Position numbers and translations under genes: made by a program
Part shown: positions 36,918-44,104 of the stretch, piece after piece
Numbering within the stretch: position 1 is the stretch's first letter
Layout of the letters: the number at the start of each line of letters is the position of its first letter
The notes under the pieces: generated by a model
The model's input: only the letters and a program-made list of their open reading frames with translations
Databases searched by the model: none
What the model was told of the DNA's origin: nothing
Origin: Alphaproteobacteria bacterium
Lineage (GTDB): Bacteria > Myxococcota_A > UBA796 > GCA-2862545
Reading direction: 5' to 3'
Assembly (NCBI GenBank): GCA_020632955.1
Contig: JACKEO010000005.1
Coordinates: forward strand, 1 to 64,000
Length of the DNA stretch: 64,000 nucleotides

Positions 36918-37291
36918 CGAGCAGGCGGGTCGCCGTGCTGGCGGTCCTCCTGGGCGGATGCGTGGAGCGCTCCGAGGCGCCTCGGGTGGTCGCCGATGCC
37001 TTCTGTGCCCGCCTCGGGGACTGCCGACCTGCCGTGGTGACCGAGGCCTACGGCGACCAGCGCGACTGCCGCAACGTGCATCGGCTCGGGTTCGAGGCGC
37101 TCGACGCCGGGGCCCGTGCGCTGGACTGCACCTACGACGGCCAGGTGGTGGCCGACTGCGTCGCGGCGCTCCGCGGTGCGGACTGCGCGTCCTTCGATCC
37201 CGAGGGTCTCCTCGACGCCTGTGTGCAGGGGTGGTCCTGCGCCGGTGATCCGCTGCTGGAGCTGGAGACGGAGGCGGCGTCGACCCCGTGA
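36914..37291 (+). CDS. Cys-rich hypothetical lipoprotein, probable CTG start
   Basis: The 125-residue product is a small lipoprotein with ten cysteines in the mature part (for example CARLGDCRPAV, RDCRNVH, DCTYDG, DCVAALRGADC, CVQGWSC), likely disulfide-bonded. The first conventional start (GTG 36935) would leave only eight residues before the lipobox cysteine and no positive charge. CTG 36914, overlapping the preceding TGA as CTGA, gives a normal signal (LTSRRVAVLAVLLGGC). It is the last protein gene before the long noncoding region. Confidence 0.6.
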   Translation: MTSRRVAVLAVLLGGCVERSEAPRVVADAFCARLGDCRPAVVTEAYGDQRDCRNVHRLGFEALDAGARALDCTYDGQVVADCVAALRGADCASFDPEGLLDACVQGWSCAGDPLLELETEAASTP

Positions 37292-37416
37292 GATCGATCG
37301 ATCCCAGATGATCGATCGATCCCACGTGGTTCGAGGACGTTCGAAGGGGTCCTTTCTGCCCGCTCCCGACGGGGCATTGGATCGTGGCGGATCGGACCCG
37401 GGATCGTTCGATCCCA
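37292..37416 (+). repeat. Three GATCG(A/T)TCGATCCCA repeats before the structured RNA
   Basis: GATCGATCGATCCCA occurs at 37292-37306 and 37310-37324, and GATCGTTCGATCCCA at 37402-37416. The third copy lies inside the palindrome GGGATCG-TT-CGATCCC (37400-37415). The first copy starts at the stop codon region of the preceding gene. They could be regulator sites for the downstream RNA. No clear promoter hexamers accompany them. Confidence 0.7.
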
Positions 37417-37520
37417 CGGGGTACCGAAAACGACGGGTCGCACATGGGGCTGGACTGGCACGCGTGGTGCCTACGTGCCCCACGTCTCGCGTCGGCCGAT
37501 GGTCGGCGCACCGACGAGCG

Positions 37521-37550
37521 GCGATTCCGCTGCGAATCGCTCTTTGACGT
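37521..37550 (+). promoter_or_regulatory. Hairpin plus boxA-like antitermination site
   Basis: A perfect 7-bp hairpin (GCGATTC 37521-37527 with GAATCGC 37534-37540) runs directly into GCTCTTTGACGT (37539-37550). The E. coli rrn boxA is TGCTCTTTAACA; 9 of 12 positions agree when aligned. In rrn leaders a boxB-like hairpin precedes boxA, which recruits NusB/NusE to keep polymerase reading through long untranslated RNA. The same order here fits the long noncoding transcript. Inference from motif only. Confidence 0.5.
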
Positions 37551-39063
37551 GCAGTTGAACTGGAGCAGGCCCTCGGCTGCGGCATCCGCCGCGATGAGGG
37601 TCGGAGCGAGGAACCACCCTCCTTCCCTCGTGGGCGTCCACATGGCCCGATGGTGCGTGCACCGTCGATCCGGACGCCTCCGACGCCCGAGCGCCCGACG
37701 CGACCCCCTCCGGGGCGGCACGCGGGGCCTGGGGTCACCGCAGCGCGGCGCCGCGTCGTCCCACCCGTGACGACCGGAGCAAGGCGAGCGGGAGGTCGGC
37801 AACACGATCGTCGCCCTGCGCGAACCGTCCTTCGGGGCGTTCGCCTCGGCGGAACCCGCCCGGTGCCACTTCGGTGGCGGAGGGCGCGGGGGGCAACGCC
37901 CGCGGAGCGAGAGCCTGCGGATGCGGCCCGGTCAGGGAGGAAAGGGAGAACCACGAGCGCCGCCTCCTCGGAGGTGGCGAGCCGACGGCGCAGGGCGCTG
38001 TGTCGTCGGAGCCGGCTGGGAAGTCCCCCGACGCCGGCTCGAGCATCGCGAGGACGTCACGTCCCGCGCGCGCCCCGTCGACCGCGGCGGGGCCCCTTCA
38101 GTGGGAGCGCGCGGAATCCGGCGAGGCGGTGATGCGGTGTGTGGAGCAGGCCCGGCAGGCGCGGTCGATGCTGGGTCGGTGTGGTGCCTCGAGACGTCAC
38201 GTGCCTTCGGGCGGCGGACGGTGCTCCAGGACGGGAAGCCCAGGAGAGCACCGGGCGCGCCCCTCCTTCACCGGAGGTGACGCGCAACGGACTGGACGAT
38301 GGAGCAAGGCCTCGAGGTCGCGCAGGTCCCGCGGGACGGCGAACGACGAGGAGGCAACCGCGCGTGGTGACACGCGAGGCGCTGTCGCACAGGGGAAGGC
38401 TCTGGAGGGTGGAGCGTCGGTGAGGAGGTCTCCGGTGGCTGCGGGCACGCAGTCGTGGGAGCCGAAACCCGGCGAACCTCATGGTCGGATGCAGGCTGCA
38501 ACACGCTTGCAAGCGACGGGTGGCGCAAGCCGTCAAGGCGGTGGGAGACCGCGAAGGCGGAACATGCCTGCTGGGTGGCACCAGCGGGCCGAAGCAGGCC
38601 TCGGTCTGCGGGAGGACGCGCCCGGCGTGATGCTGACGGAGAGGCGATCCTTGACAGTCGAACGAGGAAGTCATGCCTTCGGGCATGCATGGTGTGCGAC
38701 ACCTCGGTGAAGCGCACCACATCGGGTCCTCGGACCCGGTGGCACCCGGTCCTTCGGGACCGGGACGGTTGTGAGACGCGCGCTCGAACAGCGGAGCACG
38801 TCGTCGGCGGCGGTGCCGCAAGGTGCCGGCGGATGCGGATGGTGGTCTCCCAGGTTCCCTCCACGCAAGGGGGCCGAAGAGACATCGGGGAAGGCCAACG
38901 ACCCGAACGCCCCGTGCCCGTGCCAGACCCGTTCCCTTGCCTTGGTGAGGAAGGGTCCCGCGAAGATGGCGTCTGAACGCTCGAGTGCACGCACGGTTCG
39001 CCGTGCTCATCACGACCGGCTCTTCCAAGCTCGACTGTGCGGCCACAGGCCCACGCGCGAGAC

Positions 39064-39104
39064 GCGGCTCCCAGGCTTCGGTCCGGGGGCCGCTTTTTCT
39101 TTCT
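39064..39104 (+). terminator. Intrinsic terminator of the structured RNA
   Basis: GCGGCTCCC (39064-39072) pairs with GGGGGCCGC (39085-39093). An A-C mismatch and an inner GGC-UUCG-GUC cap follow, giving a 12-bp stem with a UUCG tetraloop. The run TTTTTCTTTCT (39094-39104) comes directly after. T-runs are rare in this GC-rich window, so this is the clearest rho-independent terminator present, and no protein gene ends before it. Confidence 0.92.
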
Positions 39105-39216
39105 GTGCCCGGTGCCGGGATCCGGTGCGTGACGGCCCGCGCTATGTCGCCCGCCATCCGGAGGGCTCCTTGGCCTGCGATGCACGCGAGCCGGGCGCGG
39201 ACCCGCAAGGTGCTCC

Positions 39217-40941
39217 GTGACCGACCCCGAGCGGCCCGAGCACGCGCCCGTCCTGTCGGGGCGGGCCTTCGAGGTGGCGTGGGCCGCGGCGGCGGTCGGC
39301 CTCACGGTGCTCGCCTTTGCCCTCGCGCGTCAGACGCTGCCGGCAGAGATCGAGTACCGCCAGGACGAGCACAACCTCGTGCGGCGGGCGAGCGCGCTCT
39401 GGTTCGACGGGCGGTGGCCGCATCGCGGACCCGCCATCGCGGGCACCCGGGTGAGCCTCGGGGCGGGCTACATCTGGTTGCTCGCGCTCTGTCGCGGCGT
39501 GGCGGGGAGCTTCTCGGGCGCCCTGGTCCTGCTGGCCGGCTGGATGGCCCTCGCGGTGCCGGTGTGGGTGGTGGGCGCGCGCCGGGTGCTCGGGCTGCGG
39601 GCCGCGGTGCTGATGGGCGTGGCCCTGGCCACCTCGCCGCTGCTGCACGCCGAGCTCGCGCGGCCGCTGCTGCACGCCCACTACGGGGTGCTGCCCGCAA
39701 GCGTGGCCTGGGTGGCCACGCTGGGCCTTGCGCGTGGCGGCGGCGGGATCACCCTCGTGGTCGCGGCGGCGGCGGCGGCCTTCTCCACCCACTTCCACCT
39801 CACCTGGACCCCGATGCTGGCGGTCGTGGCGTGGGGTGCCTGGCGGGCGCGGGCCCGGCTCGACGTCGCCTCGGGGGTCGTCGCCGTGCTCGTCGTGGCG
39901 CTCGTCGACGTGCAGGTGCTCGCAGACCTCGGCCCCGCCACGTTCGTCGAGCTCCTGCGACGCGCGTCGGGCGAGGCCTCGTACTCCTGGGCAGAGGCCA
40001 CGGCACAGGTCGCGTACCTGCTGCGCGACGTGCTGCCCGGCGGTCTGCGCGTGCTCGGCGCCGTGGTGCTGGGCACGGTGGCGGTGGCCGCCACCCAGCG
40101 CGACACGCCCGCCGGGCTGCTGGCACGCACCGCCGCCCTCTTCCTCGTGGGCCACGCGGCGCTCTTCGGCGTGGCGCACGGCCAGTGGTTCGCCAGCTTC
40201 TACACCTCCACCCTGGTGGTGGCCCTCGCCTGCGCCGTGGCCGCGGTGACCGAGGCGGTCGCCGCGCGGTGGGCCCCGTGGATCCGCGTCGCGCTGGCGG
40301 GGGGTGTGGTGGTGCTGCTGGTGTGCCACGCGCTGGGCGGTGCCGGTCGGGAGCGCGGTCGGGTGGCGCTCTCGGCCTGGAACGAGGTGCACCGCGTCGA
40401 GGCCCTGGCCGACGTGCTGGCCGAGGCCGGCTTCGGGCGCGACGCCCTCCTGGGCGACCTGCCTCGCGTGCACGGCCTGCCCTGCCGCGTGGACGCCCAG
40501 TCCCCCTGTCCGGTGGCGCCCTTCCTGCGCGACCTCCCGGCCAAGGGCACCCGCACGGACGAGGTGCGCGTGGTGTGGCCGGACGGGTGGCCGGCGCTCG
40601 CGCCGGTGCCGGGCTGCGTGCGCGCCCGCGGGCCCCGTCAGGTCGAGGTCGACTGCGGCGAGGGGTCGCTCCTGCTGGTGCTCTGGGACGACGCCGGACC
40701 CGCGCAGGCGCTGCGGGAGGGCCAGCCCCTGGCGCTGGAGGAGCTGGCCCTCCCGGTGGCCCACGACGAGCGCGCGCCTCGGATCTTCCGCACCGGGCGC
40801 CTGCCGCTGGACGGTGTCGTCGACGTGGAGACGGCGCTCACGCCCGTGGACGTGATGGTGGGCGCGACGCCGTGGACGGTGGAGGACCTCGGGTGGACGA
40901 TCGTGCGTCCGGCGGACCAGGGGCCGTCGAGGGTGCAGTAG
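39217..40941 (+). CDS. Polytopic membrane protein, glycosyltransferase-39-like
   Basis: The 574-residue product has about ten membrane segments between residues 20 and 390 and then a soluble C-terminal domain with four cysteines. An early acidic motif after the first span (AEIEYRQDEHNLVRR) sits where GT39/ArnT-like enzymes hold their catalytic acid, and the long loops fit that class. A lipid-linked sugar transferase is a guess; the exact family is not recognisable. GTG 39217 is preceded by AAGGTGCTCC, a weak site, 112 bp after the RNA terminator. Confidence 0.65.
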   Translation: MTDPERPEHAPVLSGRAFEVAWAAAAVGLTVLAFALARQTLPAEIEYRQDEHNLVRRASALWFDGRWPHRGPAIAGTRVSLGAGYIWLLALCRGVAGSFSGALVLLAGWMALAVPVWVVGARRVLGLRAAVLMGVALATSPLLHAELARPLLHAHYGVLPASVAWVATLGLARGGGGITLVVAAAAAAFSTHFHLTWTPMLAVVAWGAWRARARLDVASGVVAVLVVALVDVQVLADLGPATFVELLRRASGEASYSWAEATAQVAYLLRDVLPGGLRVLGAVVLGTVAVAATQRDTPAGLLARTAALFLVGHAALFGVAHGQWFASFYTSTLVVALACAVAAVTEAVAARWAPWIRVALAGGVVVLLVCHALGGAGRERGRVALSAWNEVHRVEALADVLAEAGFGRDALLGDLPRVHGLPCRVDAQSPCPVAPFLRDLPAKGTRTDEVRVVWPDGWPALAPVPGCVRARGPRQVEVDCGEGSLLLVLWDDAGPAQALREGQPLALEELALPVAHDERAPRIFRTGRLPLDGVVDVETALTPVDVMVGATPWTVEDLGWTIVRPADQGPSRVQ

Positions 40942-40971
40942 GACGTCGTCTCCTGGTGGGGTTCCCGCAGA

Positions 40972-41733
40972 TCAGGGGGGCGCGGGTGCGGGCAGCGTGA
41001 GTCCCAGGGCGTCGAGGGCCTCGGCGGCGCGGGCTCGCTGGAGCGCGGCTTGATCGGGATCGCGCACCTCGCCGCGCGCGTAGGCACGCACCACCTCCTG
41101 GAGGGTGGTGACGGCCCGGTCGAGGGCGAGCACCCCGGTGTCCTCACCGGGCGGCAGCGTCCGGCGGAGGGCGGCGAGCTCGCCACGGAAGGCGGCGAGC
41201 TGGGCGCCGAGCAGGTCGGTGCGGGCCCAGGTGGGTCGAAGGCCCTGGTCGAGCACCAGGTGGGCGAGCTGGGCGCCGGCCTGCGCGAGCTGGGCACCCA
41301 ACCGGTCGCGGGAGAGGGCGTCCAGCGGTGCGGGCGGCGTGCGCGTCCACTCCTGGGTGTACGTGCGTACGCGGGCCGCGTCGCGCTGGCGCACGGCGTC
41401 CTCCAGCCGGGTGGCGCGCACGCGCGCGTGCTCGGCCGCCACGGTCACGTGGTCGTCCGGGCCGCCGTGATCGAGCTCCCAGCGCAGGATGCGGAGCTCG
41501 TCCGAGAGGGAGGCCAGCGCGATGGTGGCCAGGTCCTCGGCACGTGCCCTCCCGACGCCGTCCAGCCGGTCCGGCAGGTGGTCCACCACCGGGGAGCACG
41601 CGCTCACGACCACCCGGGGCGGTGCCTCTGCCGCCTCGGCGCAGCGTGCGACGGCCTCCTCGAAGGCGAGCGGGGGGGGAGCCGACGGAGGGGTGCTGCA
41701 GGCCATCGCCCACAGCAGGCCGAGGGCGCTCAC
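40972..41733 (-). CDS. Hypothetical lipoprotein coupled to M61 peptidase
   Basis: The 253-residue product has a short lipobox signal (LGLLWAMAC) and a helical body with CAEAAEAPPRVVVSACSP near the N-terminus and a long helix-rich remainder (DRLGAQLAQAGAQLAHLVLD). No family is recognised. GTG 41733 overlaps the stop of the peptidase gene (GTGA), so the two are co-translated. Confidence 0.7.
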   Translation of the reverse strand: MSALGLLWAMACSTPPSAPPPLAFEEAVARCAEAAEAPPRVVVSACSPVVDHLPDRLDGVGRARAEDLATIALASLSDELRILRWELDHGGPDDHVTVAAEHARVRATRLEDAVRQRDAARVRTYTQEWTRTPPAPLDALSRDRLGAQLAQAGAQLAHLVLDQGLRPTWARTDLLGAQLAAFRGELAALRRTLPPGEDTGVLALDRAVTTLQEVVRAYARGEVRDPDQAALQRARAAEALDALGLTLPAPAPP

Positions 41734-43568
41734 CCGGCGGTCGGCAGGGTCTGGCCCGCCAGCCAGCGATCGCGGCGTGCCACCACCTCGGGAGGCGCGT
41801 CGTCGTCGAGCGTGAGCCATGCCGTGCTGAGCGGTGCCGCGCGCAGGACGACCCTGCGCTCCATGAGCTCGTCGCGGCGGAAGAGGTGCAGGTGGACCTC
41901 CGTGCCGGGCTCCAGGGCGCGCACGCGCTCGTCGAGCTCCTTGGGGCCGACGTGCAGGCCGTCCATCGCGATCACCACGTCGCCCGCCGACAGGCCTGCG
42001 GCGTGGGCGGGTCCGTCGTCGTGGACGTGATGCAGGCGCGCGCCCAGGGCGTGGCCCTGCAGGTCGGCGCCGAGGTCGGCGGGGGTGGGGGGAGCCGACC
42101 TGCCCGGAGCGCTGCCGCCCTTGTCGTCGCGGCCGGAGGCGGCGCGCAGCTGCAGCCGCACGCCCATGTGGGCCAGGAGCTCGGCGAGGGGGGGATCGTC
42201 GGTGCCGCGCACCATCGCGTCGAACCACGGGGCGAGCTCCTGCCCGGCCAGCTCCGACGCCAGGGACTCCACGCCGTCCTCGGGCACGCCGTCGCCCGAT
42301 CCGTGGCGAGCCCACAGCGCGCGCATCAGCGTGTCGAGGCTCACCCGCTCGTCGGTGAGCCTGCGCAGGTGGAGATCGAGCGCCAGCGCCACGAGCGCGC
42401 CCTTGGCGTAGTAGCTGACCACCGCGTTCGGCGCGTTCTCGTCCTGCTTGTAGAACTTGGTCCAGGCGTCGAAGCTGCTGTCGGACAGGGACTGCTTGAG
42501 GCGTCCCGAGCCGCGCAGCACGCGGGTGACGGTCTGCCCCACCAGCTCCAGCCAGTCGGCGGTGTCGATGCGGCCCGACCGGAGCAGGCCGAGATCGTCG
42601 TAGTACGAGGTGATGCCCTCGAAGGCCCACAGGAGCGTGGTGTGGCTCTCGCGCGCGAGGTCGTAGGGCACGAACACCCGCGGCTTGATGCGCTTGACGT
42701 TCCAGGTGTGGAAGTACTCGTGGCTGCACAGGCCGAGGAGCCCCCGGTAGTCGTCCGACACCCGGGGCGTGGCGTCGCGACCGGCGCGGGGGAGCTGGTC
42801 GCGGCGGGCCAGCAGGGCCGTGGAGCTGCGGTGCTCGAGGCCGCCGTAGCCCTTGTCGACCACGGTGAGCAGGAAGAGGTAGCGGTCCACGGGCGGGGGA
42901 GGGCCGAAGAAGGCCAGGTGGTGGCTGCAGATGGCGTCGAGGTCGCGCGCGAGCGCCTCGCGGTCCCAGCGGTCGGCGCGACCGGTGACCGCCACCTGGT
43001 GGGGCACGCCGGCCGCCTCGAAGTCCACCACCTCGAAGGTGCCGAGCTCGACGGGGTGGTCCACCAGCTCGTCGTACGAGGACGCGCGGAAGGTGCCGAA
43101 GTCCCAGGTGCCGCCGGTGCGTCGGGGCAGCGTGGTGGCCACGCGCCACCCCGCGCAGGCCGGGTCGGACGGGGGCACGAGCTCCACCTCGCAGGGCGCG
43201 TCCTCCTGACCCACCACGGCGAGGCACAGGCTCGTGCCGTTGAAGAAGCCGTGCGTCTGGTCGAGGTGGGCCAGGCGCACCGACAGGTCCCAGGCGTAGA
43301 ACGTGCCGCGCACCTCCACGGCGCCCTCGCCGTCGGGCAGCTGCCACGTGTCCTTGTCGACCTTCTGGAGCGCCACCGGGCGACCGTCGCGTCGGGCTTC
43401 GAGGCGCACCACGTGCTTGGCCATGTCGCGCACGGTGTACGAGCCGGGGATCCACGCGGGCAGACGCAGGAGCTGGCCGGTGGGCGCCGGCGCGTGCACG
43501 GTGAGCACCACCTCGAACAGGTGACCGGCGGGATCCACGGGCTCGATGCGGTAGGTGGCAGCGGTCAT
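41730..43568 (-). CDS. M61 glycyl aminopeptidase family protein with C-terminal PDZ
   Basis: The 612-residue product is an M61 peptidase: N-terminal beta domain (LRLPAWIPGSYTVRDMAKHV), catalytic HEYFHTWNVKRIKP (HExxH zinc motif) with the downstream Glu in LWAFEGITSYYDDL, and a C-terminal PDZ domain (DGPAHAAGLSAGDVVIAMDG). The family removes N-terminal Gly or Ala from peptides. No signal peptide is visible, so the cytosol is likely. ATG 43568 has GAGGAG upstream; an in-frame ATG at 43601 lacks it. Confidence 0.95.
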   Translation of the reverse strand: MTAATYRIEPVDPAGHLFEVVLTVHAPAPTGQLLRLPAWIPGSYTVRDMAKHVVRLEARRDGRPVALQKVDKDTWQLPDGEGAVEVRGTFYAWDLSVRLAHLDQTHGFFNGTSLCLAVVGQEDAPCEVELVPPSDPACAGWRVATTLPRRTGGTWDFGTFRASSYDELVDHPVELGTFEVVDFEAAGVPHQVAVTGRADRWDREALARDLDAICSHHLAFFGPPPPVDRYLFLLTVVDKGYGGLEHRSSTALLARRDQLPRAGRDATPRVSDDYRGLLGLCSHEYFHTWNVKRIKPRVFVPYDLARESHTTLLWAFEGITSYYDDLGLLRSGRIDTADWLELVGQTVTRVLRGSGRLKQSLSDSSFDAWTKFYKQDENAPNAVVSYYAKGALVALALDLHLRRLTDERVSLDTLMRALWARHGSGDGVPEDGVESLASELAGQELAPWFDAMVRGTDDPPLAELLAHMGVRLQLRAASGRDDKGGSAPGRSAPPTPADLGADLQGHALGARLHHVHDDGPAHAAGLSAGDVVIAMDGLHVGPKELDERVRALEPGTEVHLHLFRRDELMERRVVLRAAPLSTAWLTLDDDAPPEVVARRDRWLAGQTLPTAG

Positions 43569-43605
43569 GGGCTCCTCGGGCACGGTCGTCGACCTCGGCA
43601 CGGGG

Positions 43606-43611
43606 TAGCCC
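43606..43611 (+). promoter_or_regulatory. Putative -10 box of a small membrane protein gene
   Basis: TAGCCC in GGGGTAGCCCC lies 22 nt before ATG 43634, with ACGGAGG between. Confidence 0.3.
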
Positions 43612-43633
43612 CGCGCGCACGGAGGTGCCTGTC

Positions 43634-44002
43634 ATGAGCGATCCGCGTCCGGAGGCGGGGGCCGAGCGCCCCACCGCACGGGTCGTCGTGGGGCGCCGCT
43701 ACCGCGTGCTCGGCCTGCTGGTGCTCGTCAGCCTGGCCTGGTGGGCGGGGGTGTGGGCGTGGACCACGTCGCAGCTCGCAGGGCTCCAGGCCTCCGGCGC
43801 GCCGGACATCTCCCTCGCGCTCCGGGAGCTCGAGCTGGTCACCGACGCCACCTGGGCATGGGTGGCCGGCGTGGTGGTGGTGCACGCCGGGCTGCTCGGG
43901 CTGACCTCCTGGCGTGGCGATCGGGAAGGTCGCACCGGCGTCCTGCTCTCGCTCGCCTTCCACGTGGCCTTCAGTCTGACGTGGGGCGTGGTGGCGCCCT
44001 GA
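43634..44002 (+). CDS. Small inner-membrane protein
   Basis: The 122-residue product has three hydrophobic segments (VLGLLVLVSLAWWAGVWAW, VAGVVVVHAGLLGL, LLSLAFHVAFSLTWGVV) and a basic N-terminus. No family is recognised. ATG 43634 follows GGAGG eight bases upstream; a GTG nine bases earlier is possible. It is divergent from the M61 gene. Confidence 0.6.
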   Translation: MSDPRPEAGAERPTARVVVGRRYRVLGLLVLVSLAWWAGVWAWTTSQLAGLQASGAPDISLALRELELVTDATWAWVAGVVVVHAGLLGLTSWRGDREGRTGVLLSLAFHVAFSLTWGVVAP

Positions 44003-44067
44003 CGGGGGTCGTGGACGGGGTGTTCCGCTCGCGTACCGGTGGGCCTGACTGTGCCGTCTGCATCAGC

Positions 44068-44073
44068 TAGGTT
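44068..44073 (+). promoter_or_regulatory. Putative -10 box of the giant lipoprotein gene
   Basis: TAGGTT in CAGCTAGGTTGACG lies 31 nt before ATG 44105. Confidence 0.35.
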
Positions 44074-44104
44074 GACGGCGTCGTGACACGGACGAAGGCC
44101 CTCG

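Larger units (their letters stand above)
37420..39104 (+). ncRNA. Large structured noncoding RNA, about 1.65 kb, unassigned class
   Basis: No frame here resembles a protein, in a genome that is otherwise almost fully coding. The plus strand instead holds a dense series of compact hairpins: 37457-37471, 37473-37485, 37502-37515, 37521-37540, 37821-37843 (UUCG), 37865-37878 (UUCG), 37958-37979 (CUCG), 38009-38040 (8 bp), 38047-38068, 38219-38253 (8 bp), 38255-38285, 38361-38376 (GUGA), 38519-38534 (GCAA), 38538-38552, 38566-38589 (9 bp), 38594-38609 (CUCG), 38672-38687 (UUCG), 38723-38738 (CUCG), 38745-38764 (8 bp, UUCG), 38811-38828 (GCAA), 38934-38955, 38991-39006 (UUCG), 39035-39048. UUCG, CUCG and GNRA loops only make sense in RNA of this polarity. 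It ends in an intrinsic terminator. The 5' end is uncertain. I see no group II intron domain V, no reverse transcriptase, and no tmRNA, RNase P or rRNA signatures. Confidence 0.8.

Noticed and set aside
37325..37345. tRNA T-arm-like GGTTCGAGG
   Set aside because: No acceptor, D or anticodon arm can be built around it.
38651..38656. TTGACA as a -35 promoter inside the structured RNA
   Set aside because: No -10 hexamer is found 16-18 bp downstream; the motif lies within a hairpin-rich interior region.
37874..38710. Plus-strand frame of 278 codons in the noncoding region
   Set aside because: The translation is Arg/Gly/Ser-rich without domain resemblance, and the sequence is cut through by tetraloop hairpins that are better explained as RNA.
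38975..39006. Possible group II intron domain V ending GCACGGTTC
   Set aside because: The segment is a simple hairpin with a UUCG loop (38991-39006); it lacks the paired AGC triad and GNRA loop of domain V, and no reverse transcriptase is nearby.
38057..39208. Minus-strand frame of 383 codons opposite the structured RNA
   Set aside because: No domain or signal, composition Arg/Pro/Ser-rich, and it spans the plus-strand terminator.
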